From: Streptomyces sp. NBC_01231
GTDB taxonomy: Bacteria > Actinomycetota > Actinomycetes > Streptomycetales > Streptomycetaceae
Length of the DNA: 64,000 bases
Assembly (NCBI GenBank): GCA_035999765.1
Contig: CP108521.1
Coordinates: forward strand, 372,001-436,000
Direction of reading: 5' to 3'
Made by a program: the position numbers and the translations under genes. Shown here one piece after another: positions 11,401-23,400 of the stretch (positions are counted from its first letter, which is position 1; every line of letters begins with the position of its first letter). The notes beneath the pieces were generated by a model. The model was not told where the DNA came from and ran no database searches. It was given only the letters and a program-made list of their open reading frames with translations.

Positions 11401-14400
11401 GTGTCCCACCGTTCCAGCAAGGCGGCGGCAGCCTCCACGCCGTCGGGGGCGGTGAGGATCACGATGCCGGCGGTGTGCGGGTCGGCGCCCACCGCCGTCG
11501 GTCCAAGGCCCAGGAGGTCGGTGCCGAGGAGGGCCCAGCCGCCGGTTTCCGTGTCCTCCGGCTGCGCGGGGAATTCGAGCGGTACCCAGTCCCGGCGCAG
11601 CAGAGTGCCGGCGACGGGCGCGGAACCGGCTGCGCGACCGTCAGCGACGGGGCGCAGCAGGAGTGACTCGACGGTGACGACGGGCTCGCCGCTCGCGTCG
11701 GCGGCCTCCAGGGCCAGGGTGTCGGGGCCGGTCCGGGTCAGCCGTACGCGCAGGCTGGTGGCCCCGGCGGCGTACAGGGAGGTGCCGTTGGCGGAGAACA
11801 GGACGCGGCCGTCGCCGAAACCGTCGAAGACACCGAGGCCGAGCGGGTGCAGGGCCGCGTCGAGGAGCGCCGGGTGCAGCTCGAAGCGCCCCGCCTCCGT
11901 CTCGACGCCTTCGGCGAGAGCGACCTCGGCGTACACGTCCTCGCCCTTCCGCCAGGCGGCCTTGAGCCCCTGGAAGACGGGGCCGTAGCCGAGGCCGGCG
12001 GTGGCGAGCCGTTCGTAGACGTCGTCCACGTCGATGTCGCGCGCCCCGGCGGGCGGCCAGACGGTGAAGTCGAAGCCGGTTTCGCCGGACGGGTCTTCGG
12101 CGGTCAGGACACCGCCGGCGTACCGCGTCCAGGGCGCGTCCACGTCCGGGGTGTCGGCCCTCCCGTACACGCCGAGGGCACGCGCACCGGAGCTGTCGGG
12201 CTCCTCGATCCGCAGGTGCAGCTGGACGCCGCCCTGTTCGGGGAGGACGAGCGGGGCCTCGAGGGTCAGTTCGCGGAGATGTCCGCAGTCGGCGTGCGCG
12301 CCGGCCCGGACGGCGAGCTCGACGAACACGGTGCTCGGCACCACGATCGCGCCCACGACCCGGTGCTCGGCCAGCCATGGTTGCGAGCGCGCGGACAGTC
12401 GGCCGGTGACCACAACGGTCCCGTTGACGGCCGAGGGCACCACGGCACCGAGCAGCGGGTGCTCCGCCGGGGAGAGGCCAAGGGCCGCCGGATCGCCGCC
12501 GGCCACCTGGACGTTCAGCCAGTAGCTCTTGTGCTGGAAGGCGTACGTGGGCAGGTCGACGGGCCGCGTGCTCTCCGCCGACGCACCAAGGGCCGACGCG
12601 CTGAGGGCCGATGCACCGAGGCAGGTGCTCCAGTCGACGGGGACTCCATGGGTGAACAGCGCACCGACAGCAGCGACCAGGGCCGACTTCTCTTCTCGGT
12701 CGTCACGCAGCGCGGGGACGGCGAGGAGGCCCGGTGTGTCCCAGCTGCCCTGGGCCAACGCGGTCAGGGTCGCGTCGGGACCCAGTTCTAGGTAGTTGGT
12801 CACGCCGTGCCGCTCCAAGCAGGCGATCCCATCGGCGAAGCGGACCGCTTGGCGGGCATGGCGCACCCAGTAGTCGGGCGAACCGAGTTCTTCGGTGGAG
12901 GCGGGTTGTCCGGTGATGCTCGAAACGACGGGGATGCGCGGCTGTCCGTAGGAGACGCTCTCGGCCACCGCACGGAAGTCGGCGAGCATCGGCTCCATGT
13001 GCGGGGAGTGGAAGGCATGACTGACGCGCAGCCGGGTTGTCCTGCGCCCCTCGTGCTCGAAGTGCGCGGCGACGGACAGCACCACGTCCTCGTCACCCGC
13101 GACCACCACCGAGCGGGGGCCGTTGACCGCGGAGACGCCCGCCTGGGACTCCTGCCCTTCGAGCAGCGGCAGCACCTCGTCCTCGGAGGCCTGGACCGCC
13201 ACCATCGCTCCGCCGGGGGGCAGTTGCTGCATCAGCCGGCCTCGGGCCGCGACCAGACGGCACGCGTCCGCCAACGAGAGCACCCCGGCGACGTGCGCGG
13301 CAGCCAGCTCCCCGACGGAGTGCCCGAGCAGGTGTCCCGGTCGCACGCCCCAGGATTCGACGAGCCGGTACAGGGCGATTTCGACGGCGAAGAGGGCGGG
13401 CTGGGCGTACTCCGTGCGGTTGAGGAGGCCGATGTCGTCACCGAGGACCACCTCGCCCAGGGGCTGTTCGAGCTGCCCGTCCAGATGGGCGCAGACGGTG
13501 TCGAAGGCCTCGGCGTACACGGGGTAGGCCTCGTACAGCGCCCTGCCCATGCCGGGCCGCTGCGTGCCCTGTCCGGCGAACAGGAACGCCGTTCCGCCCT
13601 CCGTCAGGATGTCACCGGTGACGGCGGCGTCCGACGGCTCCCCCGCGACGACGGCGGCGAGGCCGCGCAGCAGTTCGTGCCGGTCCGTGCCGGACACCAC
13701 GGCCCGGTACTCGAACGGCGAACGAGTCGTCACGAGCGCCTGGGCCACCTCGGACAGTCCGAGATCGGGCCGCTCCTCCAGGTGGGCCAGAAGCCGGGCG
13801 GCCTGGGCGCGAAGGGCAGCGGCGCCGCGTGCCGACACGACCCAGGGCACCACCGCGCCGGCCGGGGGCGGCTGTACCGCGGGGGTCGGTACGGGTTCGG
13901 AACGAGGTGCCTGTTCGACGACGACGTGGGCGTTGGTGCCGGAGACACCGAACGCGGACACACCGGCCCTGCGCGGGCGTTCGCCCTCCGGCCAGGCGAT
14001 CGGCTCGGTCAGGAGGCGTACGTCACCCGCCGACCAGTCGACCCGTGAGGAGCGCTCGGCGGCGTGCAGGGTCGCGGGGAGGGTCTGCTCACGGAGGGCC
14101 GCGACCATCTTGATGACCCCGGCGACACCGGCGGCGGCCTGGCTGTGCCCGATGTTCGACTTCACCGATCCCAGCCACAGCGGCCGGTCCTCGGACCGGT
14201 CCTGACCGTAGGTGGCGAGGAGCGCCTGGGCTTCGATCGGGTCGCCGAGGGTGGTGCCGGTGCCGTGCGCCTCGACGGCATCCACGTCCTGCGGACTCAG
14301 GCCCGCGGCGGCGAGCGCCTGCCGGATCACCCGCTGCTGGGACGGACCGTTGGGTGCGGTCAGACCGTTCGACGCACCGTCCTGGTTCACCGCGGAGCCG

Positions 14401-17400
14401 CGTACGACGGCCAGCACGGGGTGGCCGCGTCGGTGGGCGTCGGACAGCCGCTCCACCACCAGCACGCCGACACCCTCCGACCAGCCGGTGCCGTCGGCGT
14501 CGTCGGAGAACGCCTTGCACCGCCCGTCGGGCGCGAGACCGCCCTGCGTGCTGAACTCCACGAAGGCTCCGGGGTTCGCCATGACGGTGACACCGCCGGC
14601 CAGCGCCAGGTCGCACTCGCCCGCGCGCAGCGCCTGGGCCGCGAGGTGCAGAGCGACGAGCGAGGACGAACAGGCGGTGTCGACGGTGACCGCGGGGCCT
14701 TCCAGGCCCAGGGCGTACGACACCCGGCCCGATACGGCACTGCCCGCGCCACCCGTCAGCAGATGACCGCCCAGGCCCTCCGGGATCTCTTGCAGGCCCG
14801 CACCGTAGCCGGAGCTGCTCGCCCCGACGAAGACGCCGGTCCGGCTGCCCTTCAGGGAGACGGGAGCGATGCCGGAGCGTTCGAGCGCCTCCCAGGAGGT
14901 CTCCAGAACCAGCCGCTGCTGGGGATCGATCGCCAGGGCCTCACGGGGGCTGATGCCGAAGAACGACGCGTCGAACCGGGACGCTTCCTCCAGGAATCCA
15001 CCGGACTGCGTGTCGCTGGCCGCGAGCAGACCCTCCAGATCCCAGCCGCGGTCCTCGGGGAACCCGGAGACCGTGTCCTGTCCGCCGGCCACCACCTGCC
15101 AGAGTTCCTCGGGACCGGTCACTCCGCCGGGGAAACGGCAGCCCATGCCGACGATGACGACGGGATCGTCGTCGATCGGGGCGAGGGCCGGGCCCGACCG
15201 CGCCGACGCGGGTCCGGCATCGAACAGCTCGTCGCGCAGGTGAGCGGCGATCGCGAGCGGGGTGGGGTGGTCGAAGACCAGGGTGGGTGGCAGCGGCACG
15301 CCGGTCTCGGTGATGAGTTCGTTGCGCAGTTCGACGGCGGTCAGTGAGTCGAAGCCCATCTCGCGGAAGGCGCGGCCGGGCACGACGGCGGACACCTCCG
15401 AGTGGCCGAGCACTGCCGCGGCCCGACTGCGCACCAGCTCCAGCAGCGCGAGGTCGCGGTCCTCGGCCGACAGGCCGAGGAGACGATCGCGCAACACCGC
15501 GGCGGCGGTCCCGGCGCCCGGAGCAGCCGAAGCACCCGGGTCGGCGCCGCGCAGTGCCCGGGTGGCCTCCGGCAGCGCGGCCAGCAGCGGGCTGGGACGG
15601 CCTGTGGTGAACGCGGGCGCGAAGCGGGCCCAGTCGACGTCGACGACGCTGATGCAGGTGTCGTCGAGTTCCAGGGCGCGGGCAAGGGCCCGGAGGGCGG
15701 CATCAGGGTCCAGCGGCGCCAGCCCGCGGCGGCGCAACTCGACTGCGCCCTCGTCCGACACCATGCCGCCGCCGTCCCAGGGCCCCCAGGCGACGGCAGT
15801 GCCCGCCAGACCGCGCGCGCGCCGGTTCGCGACCAGAGCATCGAGATGGAAGTTGGCCGCCGCATAGGCGGCCTGGCCGCCACTGCCCCACACCCCGGCG
15901 ATGGAAGAGAAGACCACGAACGCCGACAACGTGCGGTCACGCGTCAGCTCGTCGAGGTGCCTCGCACCCGCCGCCTTGCCGCGCCGCACCATCTCCAGCT
16001 TTTCCGGAGTCAACGCCTCGATCAGGTCGTCATCGACCACGCCGGCAGCATGGAAGATCGCATCCACCGGGAAGCGGGCCAGCAGGTCCGCCACCGCGTC
16101 CCGGTCGGCCACATCACAAGCCTCCACCACCACGTGGGCACCCAGCGCCTCAAGACCGGCCACCAGTTCGGCCGCGCCTGGAGCGTCGAGACCACGCCGA
16201 CTGGTCAGGACCAACTCGCTCGCGCCCTGCTCGGTCAGCCACCGCGCCATGCGCGCACCCAGTGCCCCCGTGCCTCCTGTCACCAGCACCGGCCCTCCCG
16301 GACGCCATGGCCCGCTCGAACCGGCTTGTGCCGTATCGGTGGGGGCGTGGGTCAGACGGCGGGCGAAGACACCCTCGTCACGTATCGCCACCTGGTCCTC
16401 GACGCCCGCGGCCAGCACCTGTGCCACCGCCGTGAGCGTGGGCCGGCCCACGTGCGCCGGCAGATCCAGCAGGCCGCCCCACCGCTCGGGATGCTCCAGG
16501 GCCGCCACCCGGCCCAGACCCCACACCCCGGCCTGCCCGACGTCCACCAGCCCGCCCGGTACGCCGGACCCGCCTCCGTCGACGGCGCCCTGGGTCAGCA
16601 CCCACAAGCGGCCCGCCACACCGAGCTCACCCAACGCCTGCACCAGGGCAAGCGTCACCTCGATCCCACCAGCCGGGGCCAGCGCCGACACCAGGCCCGT
16701 CACCGGCGCCTCTCCCACAACGGGGGCAAGCGTGCGGGTCAGGTCGTCACGGTCCGCACCCGGACCGCACTCCACCCGCTCCACGCCCGGGCAGATCTCC
16801 TCGAACCCCTCCAGCACCCCCTCCGAGCCGGCCGGCTCCAGCAGCAGCCAACGCCCCTCCAGCCGCCCGGTGGACAAGCCGGTCACCGGCTCCCAGGCGA
16901 TGCGGTACCGCCAGGCGTCCCTCGTACGGCGGGCCCCTTCCTCGCGCCGCCACGCGGACAGCGCCGGCACCACACCCTGCAGCGTCTGCTCGTCCGCTCC
17001 CAGCACGCCCGCGAGAGCGCCGACGTCCTCGCGCTCCACCGCGTCCCAGAAACCCGCATCCGCCGCGTCCAGGACAGCCTCGGACGCCGCCTCCTTCTTG
17101 GCCGGCTCGGGCCAGAACCACTCCCGCTGGAAGGCGTACGTGGGCAGACCCGTCTGCTGGGCTCCGGTGCCCGCGAAGAAGGCGGACCAGTCGACATCGA
17201 CTCCATGGACGAAGGTCTTCGACACGGCCGCAAGCAGCGCGTCCGCCTCATCCCGGTCCTTGCGCAGGAGGGGGACGAGGAGATGGTCCGTGCCGTCCGC
17301 CACGCAGGACTGCGCCATCGCGGTCAGCGTGCCGTCCGGGCCCAGCTCGACAAACCGGGTCACGCCCTGCTCGGCCAGCCACTCGACGCCGTCGGCGAAC

Positions 17401-20400
17401 CGCACCGCCTGCCGCGCATGCCGAACCCAGTACTCCGCCGAACACAACTCGCCCGCTGCCGCGGCCTGCCCGGTCAGGTTGGAGACCACCGCCATCGAGG
17501 GGGCCTGGTAGCCGACCCGGTCAGCGACCGCACGGAACTCCTCCAGCATCGGTTCCATGAGCGGCGAGTGGAACGCGTGGCTGACCCGCAGCCGAGAGGT
17601 ACGGCACCCACGTTCCGTCAGCTCCGCCGCTACAGCGGTCACGGCCTCCTCAACTCCGGAGATCACCACTGACCGGGGGCCGTTGACCGCCGCGACTGCC
17701 ACCTGAGCTTCGTGATCCGCGAGCAGTGCCGCCACTTCGTCCTCGGTGGCCTCCACCGCGAACATCGCGCCCCCCGAAGGGAGTTGCTGCATCAACTGGC
17801 CCCGGGCCACCACCAGAGCGCACGCGTCTTCCAACGAGAAGACCCCGGCCACATGCGCGGCCGCCAGCTCACCGATCGAATGCCCGGCAACGAAGTCCGG
17901 CCGCACACCCCACGATTCCACCAGCCGGAACAGCGCCACCTCCACCGCGAACAACGCAGGCTGCGCCCACTCCGTCCGGTTCAGCAGCTCCGCGTCCGTA
18001 CCGAAGACGACCTCCCGCAAACCCTCGACGTGCACACACACCGCATCGAAAGCCTCCGAGAACACGGGAAACCGCTCATAAAGCCCCCGGCCCATCCCGA
18101 TACGCTGCGCCCCCTGGCCCGCAAAGAGGAACGCGATCCTGCCGTCGAACGTACGGCCCCGCACCACGCCCGCCGCAGGCTCTCCGGCGGCCAGCGCCCG
18201 CAGTCCGGCGAGCAGTTCCTGATTGTCGACACCACCACGCACGACCGCCCGATGCTCGAACACCGACCGTGTCACCGCCAGCGACACACCCACGTCCTTG
18301 GCATCGAGGTCCGGCCGCTCCTGCACGTGCGCCAGCAAACGACCCGCCTGCGCCTCCAGGGCCACGGCGCTGCGCGCGGTGATCACCCACGGAACCTCGC
18401 CGTCGAGCGACGTGTCAGGCGCCGCGGGCTCGTCCGCGACCCCCTCGTCCTCGTTCTCAGGAGCGGCTTCAAGGATCAGGTGAGCGTTCGTCCCGGACAG
18501 GCCGAACGACGACACACCCGCCCGACGCGGGCGTTCCGTCGCCGGCCACACCACCGGCTCCGTCAGCAGTCGAACCTGGCCCGTGCCCCAGTCCACGTGT
18601 GTCGACGGTTCATCGACGTGGAGCGTGGCCGGCAACGCCCCGTGCCGCATCGCCAGCACCATCTTCATCACGCCTGCCACACCAGCAGCCGCCTGCGTGT
18701 GCCCGAGGTTCGACTTCACCGAGCCGAGCCACAACGGCCGGTCCTCCGGCCGGTCCTGCCCATACGTCGCCAGCAACGCCTGCGCCTCGATCGGGTCGCC
18801 CAGCGCCGTCCCTGTGCCGTGCGCCTCCACCGCATCCACGTCCTGGGGGCTCAGACCGGCACTGGCCAACGCCGCCCGGATCACCCGCTGTTGGGAAGGT
18901 CCATTCGGGGCTGTCAACCCATTCGACGCACCGTCCTGGTTGACGGCCGACCCGCGGACGACGGCCAGCACACGATGCCCGTTGCGCCGCGCGTCCGAGA
19001 GCCTCTCCATGACCAGCATGCCGACGCCCTCCGACCAGCCGGTGCCGTCGGCGTCGTCGGAGAACGCCTTGCACCGTCCGTCGGGGGCCAGACCCCCCTG
19101 TCGGCTGAACTCCACGAAGGCGCCCGGCGTCGACATCACCGTCACACCGCCCGCCAGCGCCAGATCACACTCCCCCGCCCGCAACGACTGCACCGCAAGG
19201 TGAAGCGCGACCAAGGATGACGAACATGCCGTATCCACCGTCACCGCAGGACCCTCAAGCCCCAACACATACGACACCCGCCCCGACGCCACACTCGCCG
19301 CATTACCGGTGCCGATGTAGCCCCCGAAGTCGGTGCCCGAAGCCGCCAGCAACGCCGGGTAGTCCTGCCCGTTGGTCCCCGCGAAGACCCCCGTACGGCT
19401 GCCCCGCAACGAGCGCGGCTCAATCCCGGCCCGCTCCACCGCCTCCCACGACGTCTCCAACAGCAACCGCTGCTGCGGATCCATCGCCACCGCCTCACGC
19501 GGCGACACCCCGAAGAACTGCGCGTCGAAGCCCCCCACACCCACCAGGAAGCCACCGGAACGGGTGCTGCTGGAAGGACCGTTCCCATCAGCGCCGTAGA
19601 GTGCGTCGAGGTCCCAGCCTCGGCCGTCGGGGAAGTCGACGATGCCGTCCGCGCCCTCGGACAGCAGCCGCCACAAAGCCTCCGGGGAGTCCACTCCACC
19701 CGGGAAACGACACCCCATCCCCACCAGCACCACAGGGTCCTCGGAGACCTCCACCATGGTTGCCGGCCGCAGCGGCGTGGTCTCCTTGCCCGCCGTGCCG
19801 AACATCTCCCCGTACAGGAAGTCGGCCAGTGCGAAGGGGGTCGGATGGTCGAACACCACCGTTGCCGGCAGCGGCGTTCCGCAGGCCGCGCCGAGCACGT
19901 TCCGCAACTCCACGGCGATCAGGGAATCGACACCCAGCTCACGGAACGCCACATCGTCGGGAACCGCCTCCGGTCCCCGGTGTCCGAGTGCCGCCGCGGT
20001 GTGGGCACGTACGGTCTGCAGCAGCTCCCGGCGCCGGCCCTCGGCCGAGGCCTTCGAGAGCCGTTCGCCCAGCGGAGTGGACAGCGCACGCCGGCCGGTC
20101 GCCGTGGTCGCGGCCTCGTGCAGCTCGTCGAGGAGCGGGCTGGTACGGGCGGCGGTGAAGGCGGGAGCGAACCGGTCCCAGTCGATGTCGGCGACGAAAG
20201 GGGCGGGTTCCGTCCCCGCGACGCACGTCCCCAGCGCGTCGAGTGCTGCCGCCGGGTCCAGAGGGGTCACACCGCCATGACGCTGCCGGTGCTCGGCGCC
20301 CGCGCCGGCGACCATGCCCCCGCCCGCCCAAGGGCCCCAGGCGATCGAGGTGCCGGGCAGGCCCAGGGCACGGCGCCGTTCGGCCAGCGCGTCCAACATG

Positions 20401-23400
20401 GCGTTGGCCGCCGCGTAGTTGGCTTGTCCGGCGGAGCCCACGGTGCCGGCGAAGGAGGAGAAGAGGACGAAGGCCGAGAGGTCGGGGCAGAGTTCGCGGG
20501 TCAGCTCATCCAGGTGGGTGGCGGTGGCGATCTTCGCCCGGACGACCGTGTCGAAGCGCTCCGGGGTGAGAGCGTCGAGGACACCGTCGTCGAGGACACC
20601 CGCGGCATGGACCACGCCGTCCACGCGGTGGTCCTCCAGCAGCTGCCGGAGGGCCGCACGGTCCGCGGTGTCGCAGGCGACGACCGAGACGCGAGCGCCG
20701 GTGGCGGTGAGCTCGGCCTCCAACTCCGCCGCGCCAGGGGCTCGAGCTCCGCGCCGGCTCGCGAGTACGACATGCTCGGCGCCACGTTCGACGGCCCACC
20801 GCGCCACACGGGCGCCGAGCGCTCCGGTGCCGCCGGTGATGAGCAGCGTGCCTCGCGGCGTCCACTCCTTCCCGGACTCCTTCCTGGACCCCCGCCCGGA
20901 CTCCTTCGCGGTACGGACCAGTCGGCGGACCAGGACGCCGGAGGCGCGGACGGCCACCTGGTCCTCACCGTTGCGGCTCTGCGACAGCACCGAGGCCAGC
21001 CGTGCGCCGGCACGTTGGTCCACCACTTCGGGGATGTCGATCAGGCCGCCCCAGCGGTCCGGGTACTCGAGGGCCGCCACCCTCCCGAGGCCCCACACTG
21101 CGGCCTGGTCGAGAAGGGGCGGTGCGTCATCTCCGTCGACGGCGACGGCGCCGCGCGTGACCGTCCACAGTGGCGCGGTGATTCCCGCGTCACCTAGCGC
21201 TCGGAGCAGCCGGGTGGCGGCCAGGACGCCTTCCGGTGTTCCCTCACGCTCACCCGGTCCCAGGGCGAGCGTCGAGAGGACGCCGCTGACGTGGCCGTCG
21301 CCGACGGCTGACACAAGACGGTCGGCCAGCGTCGTCCTGTCCGAGGCGGGAACACAGCTCACTCCGACGACCTCGGCGCCCCGCGAGACCAGCGCCGTGG
21401 TCAACGCGCCGTCCCAGCCGTCACCACCCTCTGCTCCCTCTGGGGCGACGAGCAGCCAACGGCCGGTCAGGGCAGCCTCGTCGGGCAGACCGGACACCGG
21501 CCGCCACGTCACCCCGTAGTGGTGAGCTCCCCCGCCATTGGGAGCGGCAGAGCCGTCGGCCCGGTATGTCCGCTCCAGCCAGAGACGGTCCCGGCGGAAG
21601 GCGTACGTCGGCAGATCGACCCGCCGGGCTCCTGGCAACACGGCGGACCAGTCGGGGCGGTGGCCGTTCACATGCAGTCGGCTGACGGCGGTGAGCAGTG
21701 CCGTCGGCTCGTCACGGTCCTTGCGCAGGGAGGACACGAAGACGGAGTCGGCATCGGCATCGGCAAGGCAGGTCTGCGCCATGGCGGTCAGCGTGCCGTC
21801 CGGACCCAACTCCACGAACCGGGTCACCCCATGCCCGGCCAGCCAGGCCACCCCGTCGGCGAAGCGGACCGTCTGACGCACATGGCGCACCCAGTACTCC
21901 GCGGACTCCAACTCCCCCACAGCAGCGGCCTGTCCGGTGACATTCGACACCACCGCCAACTCCGGTGGGTGATAGGTGACGCTCTCGGCGACCGCCCGGA
22001 AGTCCTCCAGCATCGGCTCCATCAGCGGTGAGTGGAAGGCATGGCTCACCCGCAGACGGGACGTACGACGCCCCTGCGCCACGAGCTCCTGGGCGACTGC
22101 GGCTACGACCGACTCGGCCCCGGCGATCACCACCGACCGCGGACCGTTGACCGCCGCAACCACGACCTCGGTCTCCCGACCGTCCAGCAGAGGCAGCACC
22201 TCCCCCTCGGACGCCTCCACCGCGAACATGGAGCCACCGGACGGCAGTTGCTGCATCAACCGGCCCCGAGCCACCACCAAACGGCACGCATCCTCCAGCG
22301 AGAACACCCCCGCCACATGAGCCGCAGCCAACTCACCAACCGAATGCCCCACCACGAAATCCGGCCGCACACCCCACGACTCCACCAACCGGAACAGCGC
22401 CACCTCCACCGCGAACAACGCAGGCTGCGCCCACTCCGTACGATCCAACACCCCCGCACCCGCACCCGCACCCGCATCCGCATCCGCATCCGCATCCGCA
22501 TCCGCACCAAAGACAACATCCCGCAGCCCGTCCACATGCGCGCACACCGCGTCGAACGCCTCCGCGAACACCGGAAACGCCTCACACAACTCCCGCCCCA
22601 TACCCAGACGCTGCGCCCCCTGCCCCGAGAACAAGAACGCTGTCCCGCCGTCGGCCTGAGTCCCTCGCGCCGCCCCCGTGAGGACACCCTCCGCTGGGCG
22701 CCCTTCGATGAGCGCGGTGAGGCCGTTCAGCAGGTCCTCACGGTTGGCGCCGAGCAGGGCGGCACGCTGGGGCAGGGCGGCGCGTGTGGTGGCGAGGGAC
22801 CAGGCCAGGTCGTAGAGGTCGGTCTCGGGGCGGGCGGTGACATGGCTGACGAGTCGCGCGGCTTGTTCCCGCAAGGTGTCCTGGTCGCGGCCGGAGACCA
22901 CCCAGGGCAGCAGGGGAAGGCCGACCCTGCCGGGTGTCTCGGCGGTGGGATCCACGGCCTCGGTGACAGGTTCTCCGGCGCCGGTCGCCGGGTCTTCGGC
23001 CTCGACGGTCGGGGCGGGGGCCTCCTCGATGACGGCGTGTGCGTTGGTACCGGAGACACCGAACGCCGAGACGGCTGCCCGCCGTGGGCGGTCGGTCCGC
23101 GGCCAGTCCACGGAGCGGGTGAGGAGTTTGACGTTGCCCGCCGTCCAGTCGACGTGGGTGGACGGCTGCTGGGCGTGGAGCGTGGGCGGCAGCGAACCGT
23201 TGAGCAGTGCCAGAACCGTCTTGATGACCCCGACGACGCCGGCCGCGGCCTGGGTGTGGCCGATGTTGGACTTGGCGGAGCCGAGCCACAGAGGGTGGTC
23301 GCCGGCGCGCCCCAGGCCGTAGGTGGCCAGCAGGGCCTGCGCTTCGATCGGGTCGCCGAGCGGGGTGCCGGTACCGTGTGCCTCCACCGCGTCGACGTCT

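Noticed and set aside
8583..11666. 1,027-codon plus-strand open frame opposite PKS modules 8-9
   Set aside because: Same antisense effect; Gly/Gln/Val-rich translation with no domain, and the minus strand encodes clear KS, AT, DH and ACP motifs throughout.
11640..12465. Module 8 as an alkene-forming module because its DH motifs are intact
   Set aside because: DH needs a beta-hydroxyl substrate and the KR of this module lacks its cofactor loop and catalytic residues.
22455..22508. Hexamer tract considered as a CRISPR-like or regulatory repeat
   Set aside because: There are no spacers, the unit is 6 bases, and it lies in frame within an AT domain.
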